A stretch of DNA of 64,000 nt, from positions 28,626,176-28,690,175 of the forward strand of contig CM036771.1 in the NCBI GenBank assembly GCA_020796225.1. Direction: 5' to 3'. The number at the start of each line of letters is the position of its first letter. The stretch's first letter is position 1. The notes beneath the pieces were generated by a model, which saw only the letters and a list, made by a program, of their open reading frames with translations, was not told where the DNA came from and did no database searches. This DNA comes from Arion vulgaris. Its lineage: Eukaryota > Mollusca > Gastropoda > Stylommatophora > Arionidae. Shown piece by piece: positions 10,488 to 22,583 of the stretch. A program made the position numbers and the translations under genes.

Positions 10488-11985
10488 CTCGCGATCGTTC
10501 TTAAGCCGTTTTTATCATTCTATTGTGATATATAAACAGCCAAACATCAGAACGCGATGTACGTGCACAGCCTTCAGTATCAATTGGAGCTCAAGTGCTT
10601 ATCCTTGAGTGGTGTGTTCGATTTCAACCAGCGTTTGTGTACGGTTCGCTCTCCGCTAGCCTTTGGCTGTCCCCAGCCAAAACCCACAAGACTGCAGGTT
10701 GCCATTTTCTTTTAGGGCAGCGACCCTTAGATGGCCTGCCCTCCCGGGCTTATGAGCGCCATCTGCCCAGCAAAATCGGTCGTTTTAAAACTACAGTACT
10801 TTGTGATTACGTGTTTCGTTTTAATAGACACCTTGGTTTGCCGCCCGTTCAGGTTTGTTTACGGTTTGCTCCGCTTTGATTGTCCCCAATCAACTACAAG
10901 GCAGCAGTAGTTCCCTGCGAGCGGGAACGCGCACTGGCTTTACCTCTGCTGGGCTTTCCAGTTGTTCTGCACATTTGGGGAGGGGGACGCACACCCTCTT
11001 ACCTGCCGCGCTTGCCTTGCATGCCGTGCCATGCTCGCCTGCCCCTCGGTGGGGCCCACTATGGCATTGCCAGCGTGTGTGCTAGCTCTGCCCTGGTGCC
11101 AGGTCACCATCAGTTCTCGCCGTGCTCACATTTGTTGTGCCTTCCGTATCGTGCTTCCATTTGCCTGGAATTTCGCCGCCAGTGACTCAACCCGGTCTCC
11201 CACCCCTGTGATGGGGTCACGGGTTTCGCCACCTGAGGGCCCACTCGTGCATCGCTCGCATGCGTGCACGCTTTGTCCTGGTGCCTACCTCACCATTTCT
11301 GTCAATTCCCACCGTGGACCCACGCGCAGCTCAACTCGACTCCAAGCATGCTCATCGGCTCAAGAGAGGGTTCAAAGAGAGCATGCGCGGAATCCCGAAT
11401 TTCGCCCCGCGCGGTTCGACGTCTCTTCGAAGGCTTTGAGTCGTGCCCCCATCTCTGTGATGGGGGCCAGAGTTTTGACCTATGTGGCAAAACGTGCGGC
11501 TCAACTCAACACCCACCGGTTCAAGAGAGGCGGCGCAAGAGAGAGCATGCGCAGGCTCCGAATTTCGCCACACGCGGTTCTACGTTCATCTTTCCATCTT
11601 TTTCGATCGGCCGGAAGAGGCGAGCATTAATAGTCACTCTGGGAGTTCGCTCGTCTGTGTTGCGAGCGGATCCCATCTAGCGTGACTACCTTTGTATCTC
11701 TACTTGCCCCAGAGTAGCTCTCCCACGGCACCTGCCCTCTTAGCCAGACCGGAACACTACCGTCTGTTACCAGGGTCAAATAGCTAAACACGTAAAAACA
11801 AAGTACTATAGTTTTACAAAATACATAAACAGTGACGATAAACAGCAACGTTTCGACCAAAAGGCCTTTATCAAGCAAACAATACAACAAGAATGACGAA
11901 TTTCGAGGAACACTACCACTTTGAGGTCAGAGCAGGGGATTAGAGCCAGCTCCCTAACCCTTGCGCACCGCTTCCTTGCGCCTTT
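10488..11985 (-). mobile_element. Unclassified element R2, copy a
   Basis: GC-richer than its surroundings. On the minus strand it begins GGTCAAAGGCGCAAGG, passes the R1/R2 shared module (complement of about 11743-11755) and ends GATAAAAACGGCTTAAGAAC plus a GA-rich tail. It splits LINE-F; the edges AGAAGAGATGCGGG and GGAAGAGCTGCAGG look like an imperfect ~13-bp TSD. A second copy (27885-28469 plus 30463-30830) has the same ends. ORFs up to 222 codons cross it but have no recognisable domain and are not shared in frame between copies. An insertion near 11770-11900 interrupts the shared module. Confidence 0.65.
11770..11900 (-). mobile_element. Penelope-like relic R3 with hammerhead-like core
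   Basis: The minus strand at 11880-11843 reads GCTTGATAAAGGCC, TTTT, GGTCGAAACG. This resembles the hammerhead core (CTGATGA, helix II, GAAAC) carried by Penelope-like retroelements, with C3 and G8 changed to U and A. The same block and flanks recur at 38080-38290. It lies inside the terminal module of R2 copy a. No RT is present, so the assignment rests on this motif alone. Confidence 0.45.
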
Positions 11986-12262
11986 GACCCCGCATCTCTT
12001 CTAAGACACCTCATCTCTGTCGTTATGATTTTCCGCTCATTAGCTGCTGTTATCGGCCATGTTTGACATTGGTAACATAGTATTGGCCAGAAAATCGTTC
12101 TTATGAGATTTGTTTTAGTTGTTAGCGATATCTCTTTATGTGACAACAGTGGTGTTAAATGTCTCAGTACATGGTTAGTTTTTGTGCAACGATTGTTGAT
12201 TTCGCTATCAATACTTCCATCTGCTGTGAAAATTGCTCCTAAGTATTTGACCTCAATTGTTT
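11986..12262 (-). mobile_element. LINE-F (RTE-like), upstream part
   Basis: The minus strand reads EVKYLGAIFTADGSIDSEIN, LRHLTPLLSHKEISLTTKTN and IRTIFWPILCYQCQTWPIT, then EMRCLRRDAG. It is the post-RT region of an RTE-like ORF, continued at 10487 after the R2 insertion. Confidence 0.75.
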
Positions 12263-12369
12263 GTTTCTACTTATTGGAGTTTTATTGTAAGGTTTTCTGG
12301 TTGTCTACTTATTTGCTATTGTCTCTGTCTTTATTATATTTATTTTCATTTTGTACTCCTCACCCTCGA

Positions 12370-12545
12370 AGAATATACACTGAAATATATAAAAGACACA
12401 CAAACACTGAAATATATAAAGAACACAAACACTGAAATATATAAAAGACACACAAACACTGAAATATATAAGAACACAAACACTGAAATATATAAACACA
12501 AACACTGAAATATATAAAAGACACACAAACACTGAAATATATAAC
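12370..12545. repeat. 22-29-bp tandem repeat, ~7 copies
   Basis: Unit ACACTGAAATATATAAAAGA plus CACACAA, with shorter variants. 12560-13370 beyond it shows nothing recognisable. Confidence 0.93.
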
Positions 12546-13377
12546 ATTAACACAATCAACCAGTTGAAAGCAACATTGACTTAACGAGACAGTTCTGGCA
12601 GACGATTCTAAGTATTTTGTGTTACATTGAAACATTGAAAATTTTTCTAGCAAACAAAGATTGACAAGACATCGAGCTGGCAGCAGAGTTCTATAAAAGG
12701 CAAAGACAATTAATTTATCCTTATTTCAAACACTATACTCACTTTAGATTTGTCAATAATAACATTTGGTAACTAGCTCGTCAATCCTAGTTCCCGTCTT
12801 GACTGACGTTAATTTGCAACATTATTTCTAATGACGCATATTCGTGTTATTGAGTGCGTGTGTGTGACGTCAACTATTCTAAGTTGACTTTATCCGAGAA
12901 CATGGAATAATAGCTTAAAGGTCTTGAGCAAAATAGTTTACATATTGTTCATTTATTTCAAAGTTGATTGATCAAATCAACAAGTTTTCCGAACATCATT
13001 AAGAGACAATTACCAGTGTTAATCACATATCGATGTAAATATCTTTAGTTCAATGGTCGGGAATGTCAATACGATGATGAGTCGTCGGTAGAACTTTGCC
13101 AACAAGTAAAATGTATGAATAATGCTAAATGTGGACACATACAAACCAAACAACTATGGTAAACAAAGAAGTAACAAAACAATTGATATTGAAATGCAAA
13201 ATCACTTGTAAAGTTATGTACAAGAAACATGAATCTACGGTAATTTGTGAACTTAATGTAACAATAAACATGTCAGCTCCCTGCAGAGCACATGTTCTCA
13301 ACAAACACTGGAGCTAGTGTAGCCGATATAACAACATATAAACAAAATATGATTAAATTACAAAATTAAATTCGTCC

Positions 13378-14035
13378 CGTATTTGTTGTATACCGCCAAT
13401 ATTTGATGTATACACACCTTATTTGTTGTATACCGTCGTATTTGATGTATACCGCCGCATTTAAGTATACGTCCGTATTTAATGTATACACGCCTGTATT
13501 TGATGTATACAGCACGTATTTGATGTATACACGCACCGTATTTGATGTATATACGTCCGTATTCGATGTATACACGCACGTATTCGATGTATAAACGCAC
13601 GTATTTAATGTATACACGCCTGTATTTGATGTATACACGCACGTATTTGATGTATACACGCACGTATTTGATGTATACAGCTGCACGTATTCGATGTATA
13701 ACGCACGTATTGATGTATACACGTATTTGATGTATACACGCCTGTATTTGATGTATACACAGTTTTGATGATAGCACGTTGATGTTGCATGCTATGATGA
13801 TAACGCACTTTCTGATGTACAGCTTGTCATTTTCATGCAGTATTTGATGACGGTATGATAAACGCGTTGATGAACATTTATGTTACGCTGTGATGATACG
13901 CTATTGATAACACGTATTTATGTATACACATTGTTATACATATTGATGTATAACAGTTTGATGATACGCTTATTATGTATACACGTATTTGATGCCACGT
14001 ATTCGATGTATAGGTTGTGTATACACCTTGTTAGT
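13378..14035. repeat. ~22-bp satellite, ordered then decayed
   Basis: Unit CGTATTTGATGTATACACG. Units are regular to about 13765. From 13765 to 14035 they become irregular, with missing bases and no fixed period, before two good units return. Long ORFs on both strands are by-products. Confidence 0.92.
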
Positions 14036-14134
14036 ATACATCTGTTATCATAACATCCATCTTTGGGCATCTCTATCACGTCATTCTGTTTGGTTCATCT
14101 TTCAATAGAAAGGATTTTGCTGAAGTGAGCATCT

Positions 14135-14215
14135 CTAAACACTCGAGACAGGTGGCTTGTCATTTCTGCGGAGAGGGAGCTACCCATATGTGGTAAAACT
14201 CGTTGCAATGAAGTC
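14135..14215 (+). mobile_element. SINE S2 tail fragment
   Basis: CACTCGAGACAGGTGGCTTG..CCATATGTGGTAAAACTCG..AATGAAGTCAATGC matches the tail of the S2 copy at 25505. Confidence 0.6.
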
Positions 14216-14219
14216 AATG

Positions 14220-15018
14220 CTATGTCTTATTTAGACTCATTTAGACGATCACAATAATTGACCCAGGCCATCTATGACAGTACATTCAGATACTAAACGA
14301 ACCACTACTGCATATAGATGCTCTCAGTGCAGGAATTGTTCGTCAAAGAAGGTTAACTACAGTTGAAACTCCTTGCTTCGTTATGTAAATACATCTTGTT
14401 TATTACATATCCTAAATATAGTTGGTGCCTCTTCACGTGGCCCCGGAGCCCCGTGTTCATTAGACAATTCTTTGCTATATTAATAACTTGCTAACAGCAA
14501 GAAATCTAGGTTCAACAACTCAGGCACGTGCGGTATATTTTCTCAGTATGATGCGTCCCCAATATGCTGCCCCTTAAATGCTTTTCATAAAATAATCTTC
14601 ATTTGTGATTTCGTTGCTTATGCCCCCTTTAATTCCCGCCTGATGCGGCTGCCTCTTTGTATCATAGTACGGCTTGGCCCTGCAATAACTCTTGTCAAAG
14701 TTATAGTAATATCAACTGCCAGGTCATGGATACCACAACACGTGATATTATCAGAGATAATCAACTTCATTTCATATGTATTTATTATGTTCTTTTGTAT
14801 AAGTTATTGTCTGTTTTTATATTTTTATCTAAGCTCCTGTCTGGTTTTTTTTACATTCCTTTGTATTATTTCTTGTTTACTTCTTATCATTGTTTAATTT
14901 CTGAATTAATGATATTTTTTATCAAATTTTTTGTTTATTTATTTTCTTAAAATTATTTAATTTGAATTTATTTTTCTTTCAAATAGTTTTTTATTTGCTT
15001 GTTCTCATTGTCTCATTT
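14220..15018. other. Unannotated, T-rich to the right
   Basis: No gene or known repeat. 14760-15010 is strongly T-rich on the plus strand. Confidence 0.5.
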
Positions 15019-15021
15019 ATT

Positions 15022-16388
15022 GATTTACATACATCTCTAACTTGCTCACAGACAAGTACATACATCTCTAACTTGTTGTTCACAGACAAGTACATACATC
15101 TCTAACTTGCTCACAGACAAGTACATACATCTCTAACTTGTCAAGACAAGTACATACATCTCTAACTTGTTCACAGACAAGTACATACATCTCTAACTTG
15201 TTCACAGACAAGTACATACATCTCTAACTTGCTCACAGACAAGTACATACATCTCTAACTTGTTCACAGACAAGTACATACATCTCTAACCTGCTCACAG
15301 ACAAGTACATACATCTCTAACTTGCTCACAGACAAGTACATACATCTCTAACTTGTTCACAGACAAGTACATACATCTCTAACTTGTTCACAGACAAGTA
15401 AACATCTCTAACTTGCTCACAGACAAGTACATACATCTCTAACTTGCTCACAGACAAGTACATACATTTCTAACTTGCTCACAGACAAGTACATACATTT
15501 CTAACTTGCTCACAGACAAGTACATACATCTCTAACTTGCTCATAGACAAGTACATACATTTCTAACTTGCTCATAGACAAGTAAATATCTCTAACATGT
15601 CACAGACAAGCACATACATCTCTAACTTGCTCACAGACAAGTACATCATCTCTAACTTGTTCACAGACAAGTACATACTCTCTAACTTGTTCACAGACAA
15701 GTACATATATCTCTAACTTGCTCACAGACAAGACATACATCTCTAACATGTCACAGACAAGTACATACATCTCTAACTTGTCACAGACAAGTAGATTACA
15801 TCTCTAACCTGCTCACTACAAGTACACATCTCTCAACATTGTTCACAGACAAATACATACATTTCCTAACCTGCTCAAGAACCAAGACATACATCTCTTA
15901 ACTTGCTCACAGACAAGTACATACATCTCTAACTTGCTCACAGACAAGTACATACATCTCTTAACTTGCTCACAGACAAGTAGAGACATCTCTAACATGC
16001 TCACAGACAAGTACATACATCTCTTAACTTGCTCACAGACAAGTAGAGACATCTCTAACATGCTCACAGACAAGTACATACATCTCTAACTTGTTCACAG
16101 ACAAGCACATACATCTCTAACTTGTTCACAGACAAGTACATACATCTGTAACTTGTTCACAGACAAGTACATATATCTCTAACTTGTTCACAGACAAGCA
16201 CATACATCTCTAACTTGTTCACAGACAAGCACATACATCTCTAACTTGTTCACAGACAAGTACATACATCTGTAACTTGTTCACAGACAAGTACATATAT
16301 CTCTAACTTGTTCACAGACAAGCACATACATCTCTAACCTGTTCACAGACAAGCACATACATCTCTAACTTGCTCACAGAGAAGTAGG
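15022..16388. repeat. 32-bp satellite, ~43 copies
   Basis: Unit CTAACTTGCTCACAGACAAG plus TACATACATCT. The flanks are clean; about 15570-15900 holds many 1-4-base losses and a few extra bases. Confidence 0.96.
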
Positions 16389-16668
16389 GATATGTAATCT
16401 GTGAATGTTGAACTTACAATCACGCACTATCCGACATGTTCAACGTGAGATAAAATATACTTGTCCATACTGTGCTGCAACAACAGAAACCAAAGAACAA
16501 ATTCTCGAGGATATTCTCAAAATTTTAGAGAAGGCGTGGTTCAAATCCAGCACAAAACGTCAGCAGCATAAACAAATATTTACAGTATTACTTGACTGGG
16601 TCTTACTTCAAAATAAAGTAATAAACAGACAACATTTACATGTTTACAGTAAACAGAACGGTGGGTCG

Positions 16669-16890
16669 CTAGGAGCAAACTAACAGAAACAAAATCTCAC
16701 AAGAGATGCTCACAAGCTGAGAAGCAGATGTTGGTATTTTACAGTCGTCTTGGCAAAGGTCACAAGACAACGTACCCGTTGAAACAGCCTTGCAACCACC
16801 AGCGTCCAGTGACGTCATCTTCTTACAGGTTCCATCAGTAGAACGGTTGGTGAATGATAAACAAAACAGTAAATCTGGCAGTTTGACAAA
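16669..16890 (-). other. Cysteine-rich open frame, unassigned
   Basis: The minus strand is open and contains DGTCKKMTSLDAGGCK, LSCDLCQDDCKIP and a short hydrophobic end SCEILFLLVC before the stop. The cysteine spacing resembles a secreted or membrane-anchored exon, but I see no convincing acceptor and no family match. It could be chance. It lies on the same strand as the glypican gene but has none of its motifs. Confidence 0.15.
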
Positions 16891-16986
16891 ATAAAGACAC
16901 AATGTCGAAGTGCTAATCATTATCAAGGACGTGATCATTGTACAAATTAAATGAATATTGGATAAACTTGTGTATTAAATTCAAAT

Positions 16987-18010
16987 CGAGGTATTTTGGA
17001 CATATAAAAAGACATGAAGGGCTGAGAAGACCATCATGGAAGAAGGCATACCGGCAAAGAGAAGAAGAGGAAGACCACGGAGAAGATGGATTCAGGATGT
17101 AACTGATGGTTTGAACATGACTGCAGAGACAGGACATCTGGCCTATGAGAGAGAAATTCCGAAGGACTGTTGGGATTAGTTAGTCTTTCCTCTTGGGCCT
17201 GTGGGCGGCATAGGGCAGAGGTCATAGTTCTCCATGTCTCGCGGTTCGTTGCTATCTGTTTTAGGTCTTTAATGTTTACTAGGCCCATCGTTGAGCCTTC
17301 TCTGGTGATGGTTCTATGCAGAGTCTCTCTTGGTCTTCCTCGTTTTCTTTTTCCCTCTGGTGTCCATATGAGGGATTGGTAAGGGAGTCTTCTCATCCAT
17401 TCTAAGTGTGTGGCCGATGTAGTTCCAGCGGCGCTTTCTTATAAAATTTGATACATTTTCTTGCTTGGTCTCTTGTCTTATTTGTGTATTGGGTCTGAAA
17501 TCTGACCATTTGAGGTTCAATATTCTTCTAAGACATTTATTCTCAAAGTTATCTAATTTTCTTTCTAGAGCTTTTGTTGCTTTCCAACTCTCGCATCCAT
17601 AAGTTAATACTGGAATCACACAAGAGTTAAAGATCTTTAATTTTAAGTGCTTGCTGAGTGAATTGGACTTCCATATATTTGACAATTTGTTAAAAGCACT
17701 TGATGCCAATGCGATTATGTGTGGAATTTCTGGCGCTGTATCCCCGTAGATGTCATCATACTTCCTAGGTATGTAAAACTTTTGACTTTTTCAAGAGTGT
17801 AGTTTTTAGTTGAATATTTTCTGGACTGCTGGTAAGGTCAACAATTTTTGTTTTTGTGGTGTTTATTTGGAGACCAATTTGTCCTGAGATATTTTGGAGA
17901 AGGTTTGTTTTCATTTGAATATCTTGATGTGATGAACTCAAAGGGCTATATCGTCGGCAAAATCAAGCCGTTGGGATGGCAAAGTTCTACTCAGCTATTT
18001 GATGATGATG
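16987..18010 (+). mobile_element. LINE-C copy interrupted by another LINE
   Basis: Perfect 13-bp duplications ATTAAATTCAAAT (16974-16986, 18011-18023) delimit it. The left part (16987-17176) and right part (17978-18010) join into the LINE-C 3' end: RYFGHIKRHEGL, RRRGRPRRRWIQDVTDGLN, ETGHLAYERE, then a GATGATGATGATT tail. An opposite-strand LINE occupies 17177-17969. Confidence 0.88.
17177..17969 (-). mobile_element. LINE-B-type copy nested in LINE-C
   Basis: Flanked by 8-bp duplications GTTGGGAT (17169-17176, 17970-17977). On the minus strand it starts exactly at the RT catalytic box LDFADDIAL (about 17965), so it is 5'-truncated there. It continues with SFTYLG, IFNSCVIPVLTYGCESWKAT, IRKRRWNYIGHTLRMDE, a frame break near 17390, PEGKRKRGRPRETLHRTITR and TNRETWRTMTSALCR. 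The tail is ACTAACTA. At least two frame breaks make it non-functional. Confidence 0.88.
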
Positions 18011-18374
18011 ATTAAATTCAAATGTCGTATATTACAATTAAACAGACTCAGTTCAGTGACTCATTGTTAATACACATTTATTTATCAAATACAGCCCCCA
18101 ACCCCCAATTTAACATTGATTTACATCAAAATAAAGAATATGCGTCGGTTTTAAAAACAATTGTTATTTGAATAAGACGGGAATCTCTGTGTTTTGTGTT
18201 TTCACTACAGATGCTACATTTCCGTACACACATGTTACAGAACACATGAATGTTACACAACACATTTACTACACATTACAATCACGTTTCATGAAACATT
18301 AAAGCTACATTCAGAACCAAACAAAACTCAGGAAATCTTTTCTCTGAGTTAATATTTCTCTTTTAATATATATA

Positions 18375-18676
18375 CAACCAACAACCAACACCAACAACCC
18401 CTATCAAATATTATAAGGAAACTAAAGTGGAAATATTTAGGTCATGTTCTTAGATCAGACGAAAAGAGACTAAATCGACAGTCCTTATGTGGACACCAGT
18501 TGTGAAAAGAAAACGTGGAAGACCAAAGATCACTCTTCGAAGAACCATCCAACAAGAAACTATTGGGATGTAAAACCATACAAGAACTGCTAGCAACGAA
18601 CCGCATCACATGGAGATCTAAAACCTCTGCCCTATGTGCCGCCTTTTGCACGAAAGTAACAAACAAACTAACTAAC
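18375..18676 (+). mobile_element. LINE-B 3' fragment
   Basis: Begins at PVSNIIRKLKWKYLGHVLRS and runs to the same end as the copy at 52292 (CKPKITLRRTIQQET-like, then ACTAACTAACTA). Flanking TAATATATATA (18364-18374, 18677-18687) could be an 11-bp TSD but is low complexity. Confidence 0.8.
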
Positions 18677-18715
18677 TAATATATATAAAACGACATATGC
18701 ATGTAGGTTTGATTC

Positions 18716-19120
18716 TCTTTCAGTGTCTAAGATTGTTATGTGATGACTATAATTATATAATGATAGATCTATCAATGTCTATCATTGTTATGTGAACTAT
18801 GATTATATAATGATAGATCTATCAATGTCTAAGATTGTTATGTGATGACTATAATTATATAATGATAGATCTATCAATGTCTATCATTGTTATGTGATGA
18901 CTATAATTATATAATGATAGATCTATCAATGTCTATCATTGTTATGTGATGACCATAATTATATAATGATAGATCTATCAATGTCTATCATTGTTATGTG
19001 ATGACTATAATTATATAATGATAGATCTATCAATGTCTATCATTGTTATGTGATGACTATAATTATATAATGATAGATCAATCATTGTTATGTGATGACC
19101 ATAATTATATAATGATAGAT
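18716..19120. repeat. 52-bp tandem repeat, ~7.5 copies
   Basis: Unit GTGATGACTATAATTATATA plus ATGATAGATCTATCAATGTC.. with the palindrome GATAGATCTATC. It is an amplification of the inner part of the left inverted repeat. Confidence 0.95.
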
Positions 19121-19384
19121 TCTATCAAGAAAAACGAGTAAGACAAAAAACGAGTAAGACAAAATTTGGTAGAAATCTTTTCTACAAAAAATAAACAAAT
19201 TCCAAACACAAATAAAAACAGTAAAATGTTAAAACATACGTTAATGTTTGGACTGTGTGCGGTAGTTATTTTGGACGAAGAACAAGTTGTGAAATATGAG
19301 AATGTGTAATTCAACGTGTGAAAAGATGGTCACATGTTGTGGGTATGTTAAGAAAATGCCAGGTTAGAAAACATGACGTCAACT

Positions 19385-19600
19385 TTTTTTTTTTTTTTCG
19401 ATCCAGAAGCACTTGAGCTTTACAGCTCTTCGGCTCGGTGCCATGGATATCGTAACCCTTCGGTTCGGTGCCACGAACACCGTAAATCTGGGGAATCTGT
19501 GGCTTTTTCTGCCATCCCGCGGAATTGAACCCGCACACACAAAGAGGATAGTCACCCGTAGTCCAACGCGCTACGAACACGCTGGGCAGACGGGCAATAT
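19385..19600 (-). mobile_element. tRNA-derived SINE with poly(A) tail
   Basis: The minus strand starts with a tRNA-like head (CAGCGTGTTCGTAGCGCGTT.., B box GGGTTCAATTCC). A central domain with two copies of GGCACCGARCCGAAG follows, and it ends in A16 (complement of about 19385-19400). It differs from S1 and S2. No clear TSD was found. Confidence 0.65.
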
Positions 19601-19627
19601 AAACTACAAGATTCGACGTACTAGAAA

Positions 19628-19787
19628 GCTTTGGCTGAAATCGGATGCACATGTCCAAAACGTGTAGAAGTCTTTGCGTTTAGGGCCTATCAAACCAATG
19701 TGCAACGTATACACGTTCTTGAAAAAGATCAAACATATCACAAAGAGTGATTAAAATTGGTCGTAAAGAACGAACACAAAGAAGAAG
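19628..19787 (+). mobile_element. SINE S1, 5'-truncated
   Basis: Starts at TTGGCTGAAATCGGATGCAC, ends in the GAAGAAG tail, with an 8-bp TSD ACTAGAAA (19620-19627, 19788-19795). Confidence 0.85.
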
Positions 19788-19999
19788 ACTAGAAAACTAA
19801 CAACACAAGATTACATTTCCATTTATTTCGTGGAGCTGGGAAAATGCGAGTGTTTGAAGAAAAAAAAACCCCATTGAAAGCAGAATTCAGCTCTGTTTTT
19901 TTGTCTTACTTGTTTTTCTATATAGATCTATCATTATATAATTATAGTCATTACATAACAATCTTAGACATTGAAAGAGAATCAAACCTATGTATATAT

Positions 20000-20345
20000 A
20001 TATATATTAAAAGAGAAATATCAACTCCTACATTACGCCAAGTCCATTGATCAACCATTCTGGCGGTACCAAATTTTCGACATCCCATCACGAACCAAAA
20101 CACTAAATGGGAACGAAATTATTCACAAGAACTATTTGATGATCTTTGTGTTTACTTCTTTGTATAACACAGCAGTTAAATGTATACAACAGAATACGTC
20201 TGCATATTCTAATATATGGACAAGTGATTTGGTGCTTAACATAAGAAATTGAATAGCTTTTATTAGATCATTCTCTATGATAATATATTCCAGATACAGA
20301 GAGCATAAATACGTGGTCTCAATATGTGTATACTAGAAGTCATAC
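20000..20345. other. Unannotated intronic DNA
   Basis: AT-rich; a short TA run at about 19993-20008. No gene or repeat family recognised. Confidence 0.5.
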
Positions 20346-20349
20346 AGAA

Positions 20350-20445
20350 AGAAAGAGAGAGGCCCAGCCATATGGGGAAACCAGGATCAATAAAGTCAAT
20401 CCTAATCTGGGATCGCGAGAGAGAGAGAGAGAGAGAGAAATTCTT
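20350..20445 (+). mobile_element. SINE S2 tail fragment and (GA)n
   Basis: CAGCCATATGGGGAAACCAG..AAAGTCAATCC matches the S2 tail. A GA run follows at 20416-20438. Confidence 0.6.
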
Positions 20446-20692
20446 AATCTTTAAAACTTGGGTAACTTAATTATGTTGAAGTGTTCTGTGTCCATCTCTT
20501 CATGTTTTTTCTTACTTGTTTTCTTACTTTCTGCTTTTTCTTCCCTTATGTGCACAAAATATTGGATTTGAAATTTATTGCATTGTACAAAAAGTGCACT
20601 TAAAGACTACAAATATAAATATGTATTAATAATATGTAGCAACATCAACCAATAGAAGCACGACATATGATGCATGACAGAGAGACATTCAG

Positions 20693-22560
20693 AAGAGATG
20701 TAGGGCCAAAGGTACATGGGGACAACGCCGCGCCAGGAGTAGTGGAGCTGGCACTAATCAAGACTCTGTGCCTCACCTCTACGCGGTGACCCTGGTAACA
20801 TACTTTGGTTCCGGTCTGGCTAAGGGGCAGGGATCGAGGGAGAGCTACAGGTAGTTTTAGTAGCGCAAGCACAGAAAAGCAATGCAGGTCCAAAATCTAC
20901 GAACAATTCAAGCATCTCCTGACCGTTGTCCGATAAAAAATGTTGCCCAAGTTGCCGAAAAGTAAGAAACAGCAGTGTATGAGTGTCTGCGAACGAATGC
21001 TAACTTCCCCAGAGAAAAGGACCGCACCAAAATGAAAGGGATGAGAGGTGCATCCAGAGTAGAGACATAGGCCCACATGGGGCGAAACTTAGAGCCCTGC
21101 AACAGAGTCGGGCTGCGTCTCAGGGCAGTCTCAAGGCACGGAAAATGTAAACACAACGGTCGCACCACAATTATCAGCCTCCCAGCCGATGGTAAAAGCG
21201 TACAGACAAACATGTAGGGAAGACAGATGCATCCATAGTAGAGACGTGGTTCCGCATGGGGCTAAACTTGAAGCCCTGTGCCCGAGTCGAGCTGTGTGCC
21301 AGGGCAGTCCCGAGGAACGACAAAAGTTTCGTTAAGTGTCACTAAAAACGCTGTAACGTATCGTGTCGACACACGGGAAGATTGCGGCAAACTCGTATCA
21401 AAGGCGTAGCGCAGATACATTTGCTGGGTAAGGCTGGCAAAGTGTAAATTTTAAAGTTGCGTTTTAGTGCCTAAAGGGACTGCACTCCCTCGGACAACCG
21501 GGCAAGGTACTGTTGCATTAACGACTAACATCTCCGGAAGAACTGAGGTGGGTGATACTTAAAGGAACTGCCCTCCCAGAAACAACCAGGCACGGTACTG
21601 TTGCTTATAACTAACATCCCCGGAAGAACTGAGGAGGGTGATGATGGCGAGCGCAAAATTTCAGTTGCGTTGCTAGCGCCAATTGAAGCGACCCTCAAAA
21701 ATACCTGTGCGCAGCCCCAGTTCAATGTTTCCTGGGCGCAGGGAAAATGCAGAGTAAATCCTTGCAAATTGCTAATTGCTGATACGCCTCCCCGAAACGG
21801 ATGAACATACTCCTACTCAGGAACAAACTCACCAGTGGATAGAAAAGTAAGACCGATAATGCAAAGACATGACTGGTACAAACCCAAGCATTGGCTAAGG
21901 GCAATACTTTTCGGATGCCGATCATCCTACATAGATGACATCCAAACACCATGGCTCAGATCTCATAAAGGCTAAGCATAACGCCAACATATGATCGTTT
22001 GTTTGACAAAGTACATACGTCTCCAATGACTGAGAATGTTCCTGATTTGAAAGGATCTCATATAGCCAGAAAGAGCGCATATTGTAGACACACTTTTTGG
22101 CGAAAATCATAAAGCCCAAATATACGGCGAAAAAATGATCGTAAAAGAGCAATGAATACAAGAAAGGTGACAATTCCTGTGACTAGTGATAGAAGGGTCG
22201 AGATCGCTCGGGTCTCTACCGGAACAACGCAAAATAAGCTATGCTCTTTGGCGTAGATCTAAGCCCAAATCTAACAACAAGATCATTAAAGAGTATCTAT
22301 CTTACGATGCGTACGGAACGACCTCACCAAAGACGGGAAATCCAATAGAGAAGTAATCCGTTCTGCCTTCATCAACTAAATCTGTCCGAGAAAGAGTTAC
22401 AAGGAGAACAGGTCTCCTGCAACGATCTCCCTTGAAGGATCTAATCTTCAAGTACCTCTGAAGTCGACGAGGCTGTACATATGGTTGAGGGATGCCTCTA
22501 AATGAGTAACATAAACCACGCAAAAATCAGTCAGAAGCGCAATACCAGGCGTCATGACTT
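20693..22560 (+). mobile_element. Unclassified element R1, copy a (longest)
   Basis: Opens GGGCCAAAGGTACATGGGGA, then the shared module with GCGGTGACCCTGGTAACA and GGTTCCGGTCTGGC (20807-20820). Next come blocks also found in the copies at 58262-59575 (minus) and 62962-64000 (plus): GCGGCAAACTCGTATC, CCGGGCAAGGTACTGTTGC, ACTAACATCCCCGGAAGAAC and GCTGAGAATGTTC-type sequence. It extends to about 22560, where a SINE is inserted. ORFs are short and without domains. It shares only its first ~150 bp with R2. GGTTCCGGTCTG is a weak pol III B-box look-alike. Class unknown. Confidence 0.65.
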
Positions 22561-22583
22561 AACAGCCTGAATTAACAGCAGGT

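Larger units (their letters stand above)
18706..19988. mobile_element. Inverted-repeat element flanked by TA
   Basis: Terminal inverted repeats of about 67 bp with two mismatches start GGTTTGATTCTCTTTCA on each side and are bordered by TA (18704-18705, 19989-19990). This is typical of Tc1/mariner-type MITEs. No transposase is present. The left repeat has expanded into a 52-bp array, and two SINEs are nested inside (19385-19600 and 19628-19787). Confidence 0.75.

Noticed and set aside
10962..11680. ORFs of 222 and 138 codons
   Set aside because: They cross R2 copy a; the other R2 copy does not keep the frame and no domain is visible.
13358..13777. Tyr/Arg-rich ORFs in the 22-bp array
   Set aside because: Both strands and several frames are open because of the repeat unit.
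16405..16683. 92-codon plus-strand ORF with CPYCAATTE
   Set aside because: No family resemblance, no splice or promoter support; probably chance next to the satellite.
19500..19600. tRNA gene on the minus strand
   Set aside because: tRNA-like head of a poly(A)-tailed SINE; stems do not close.
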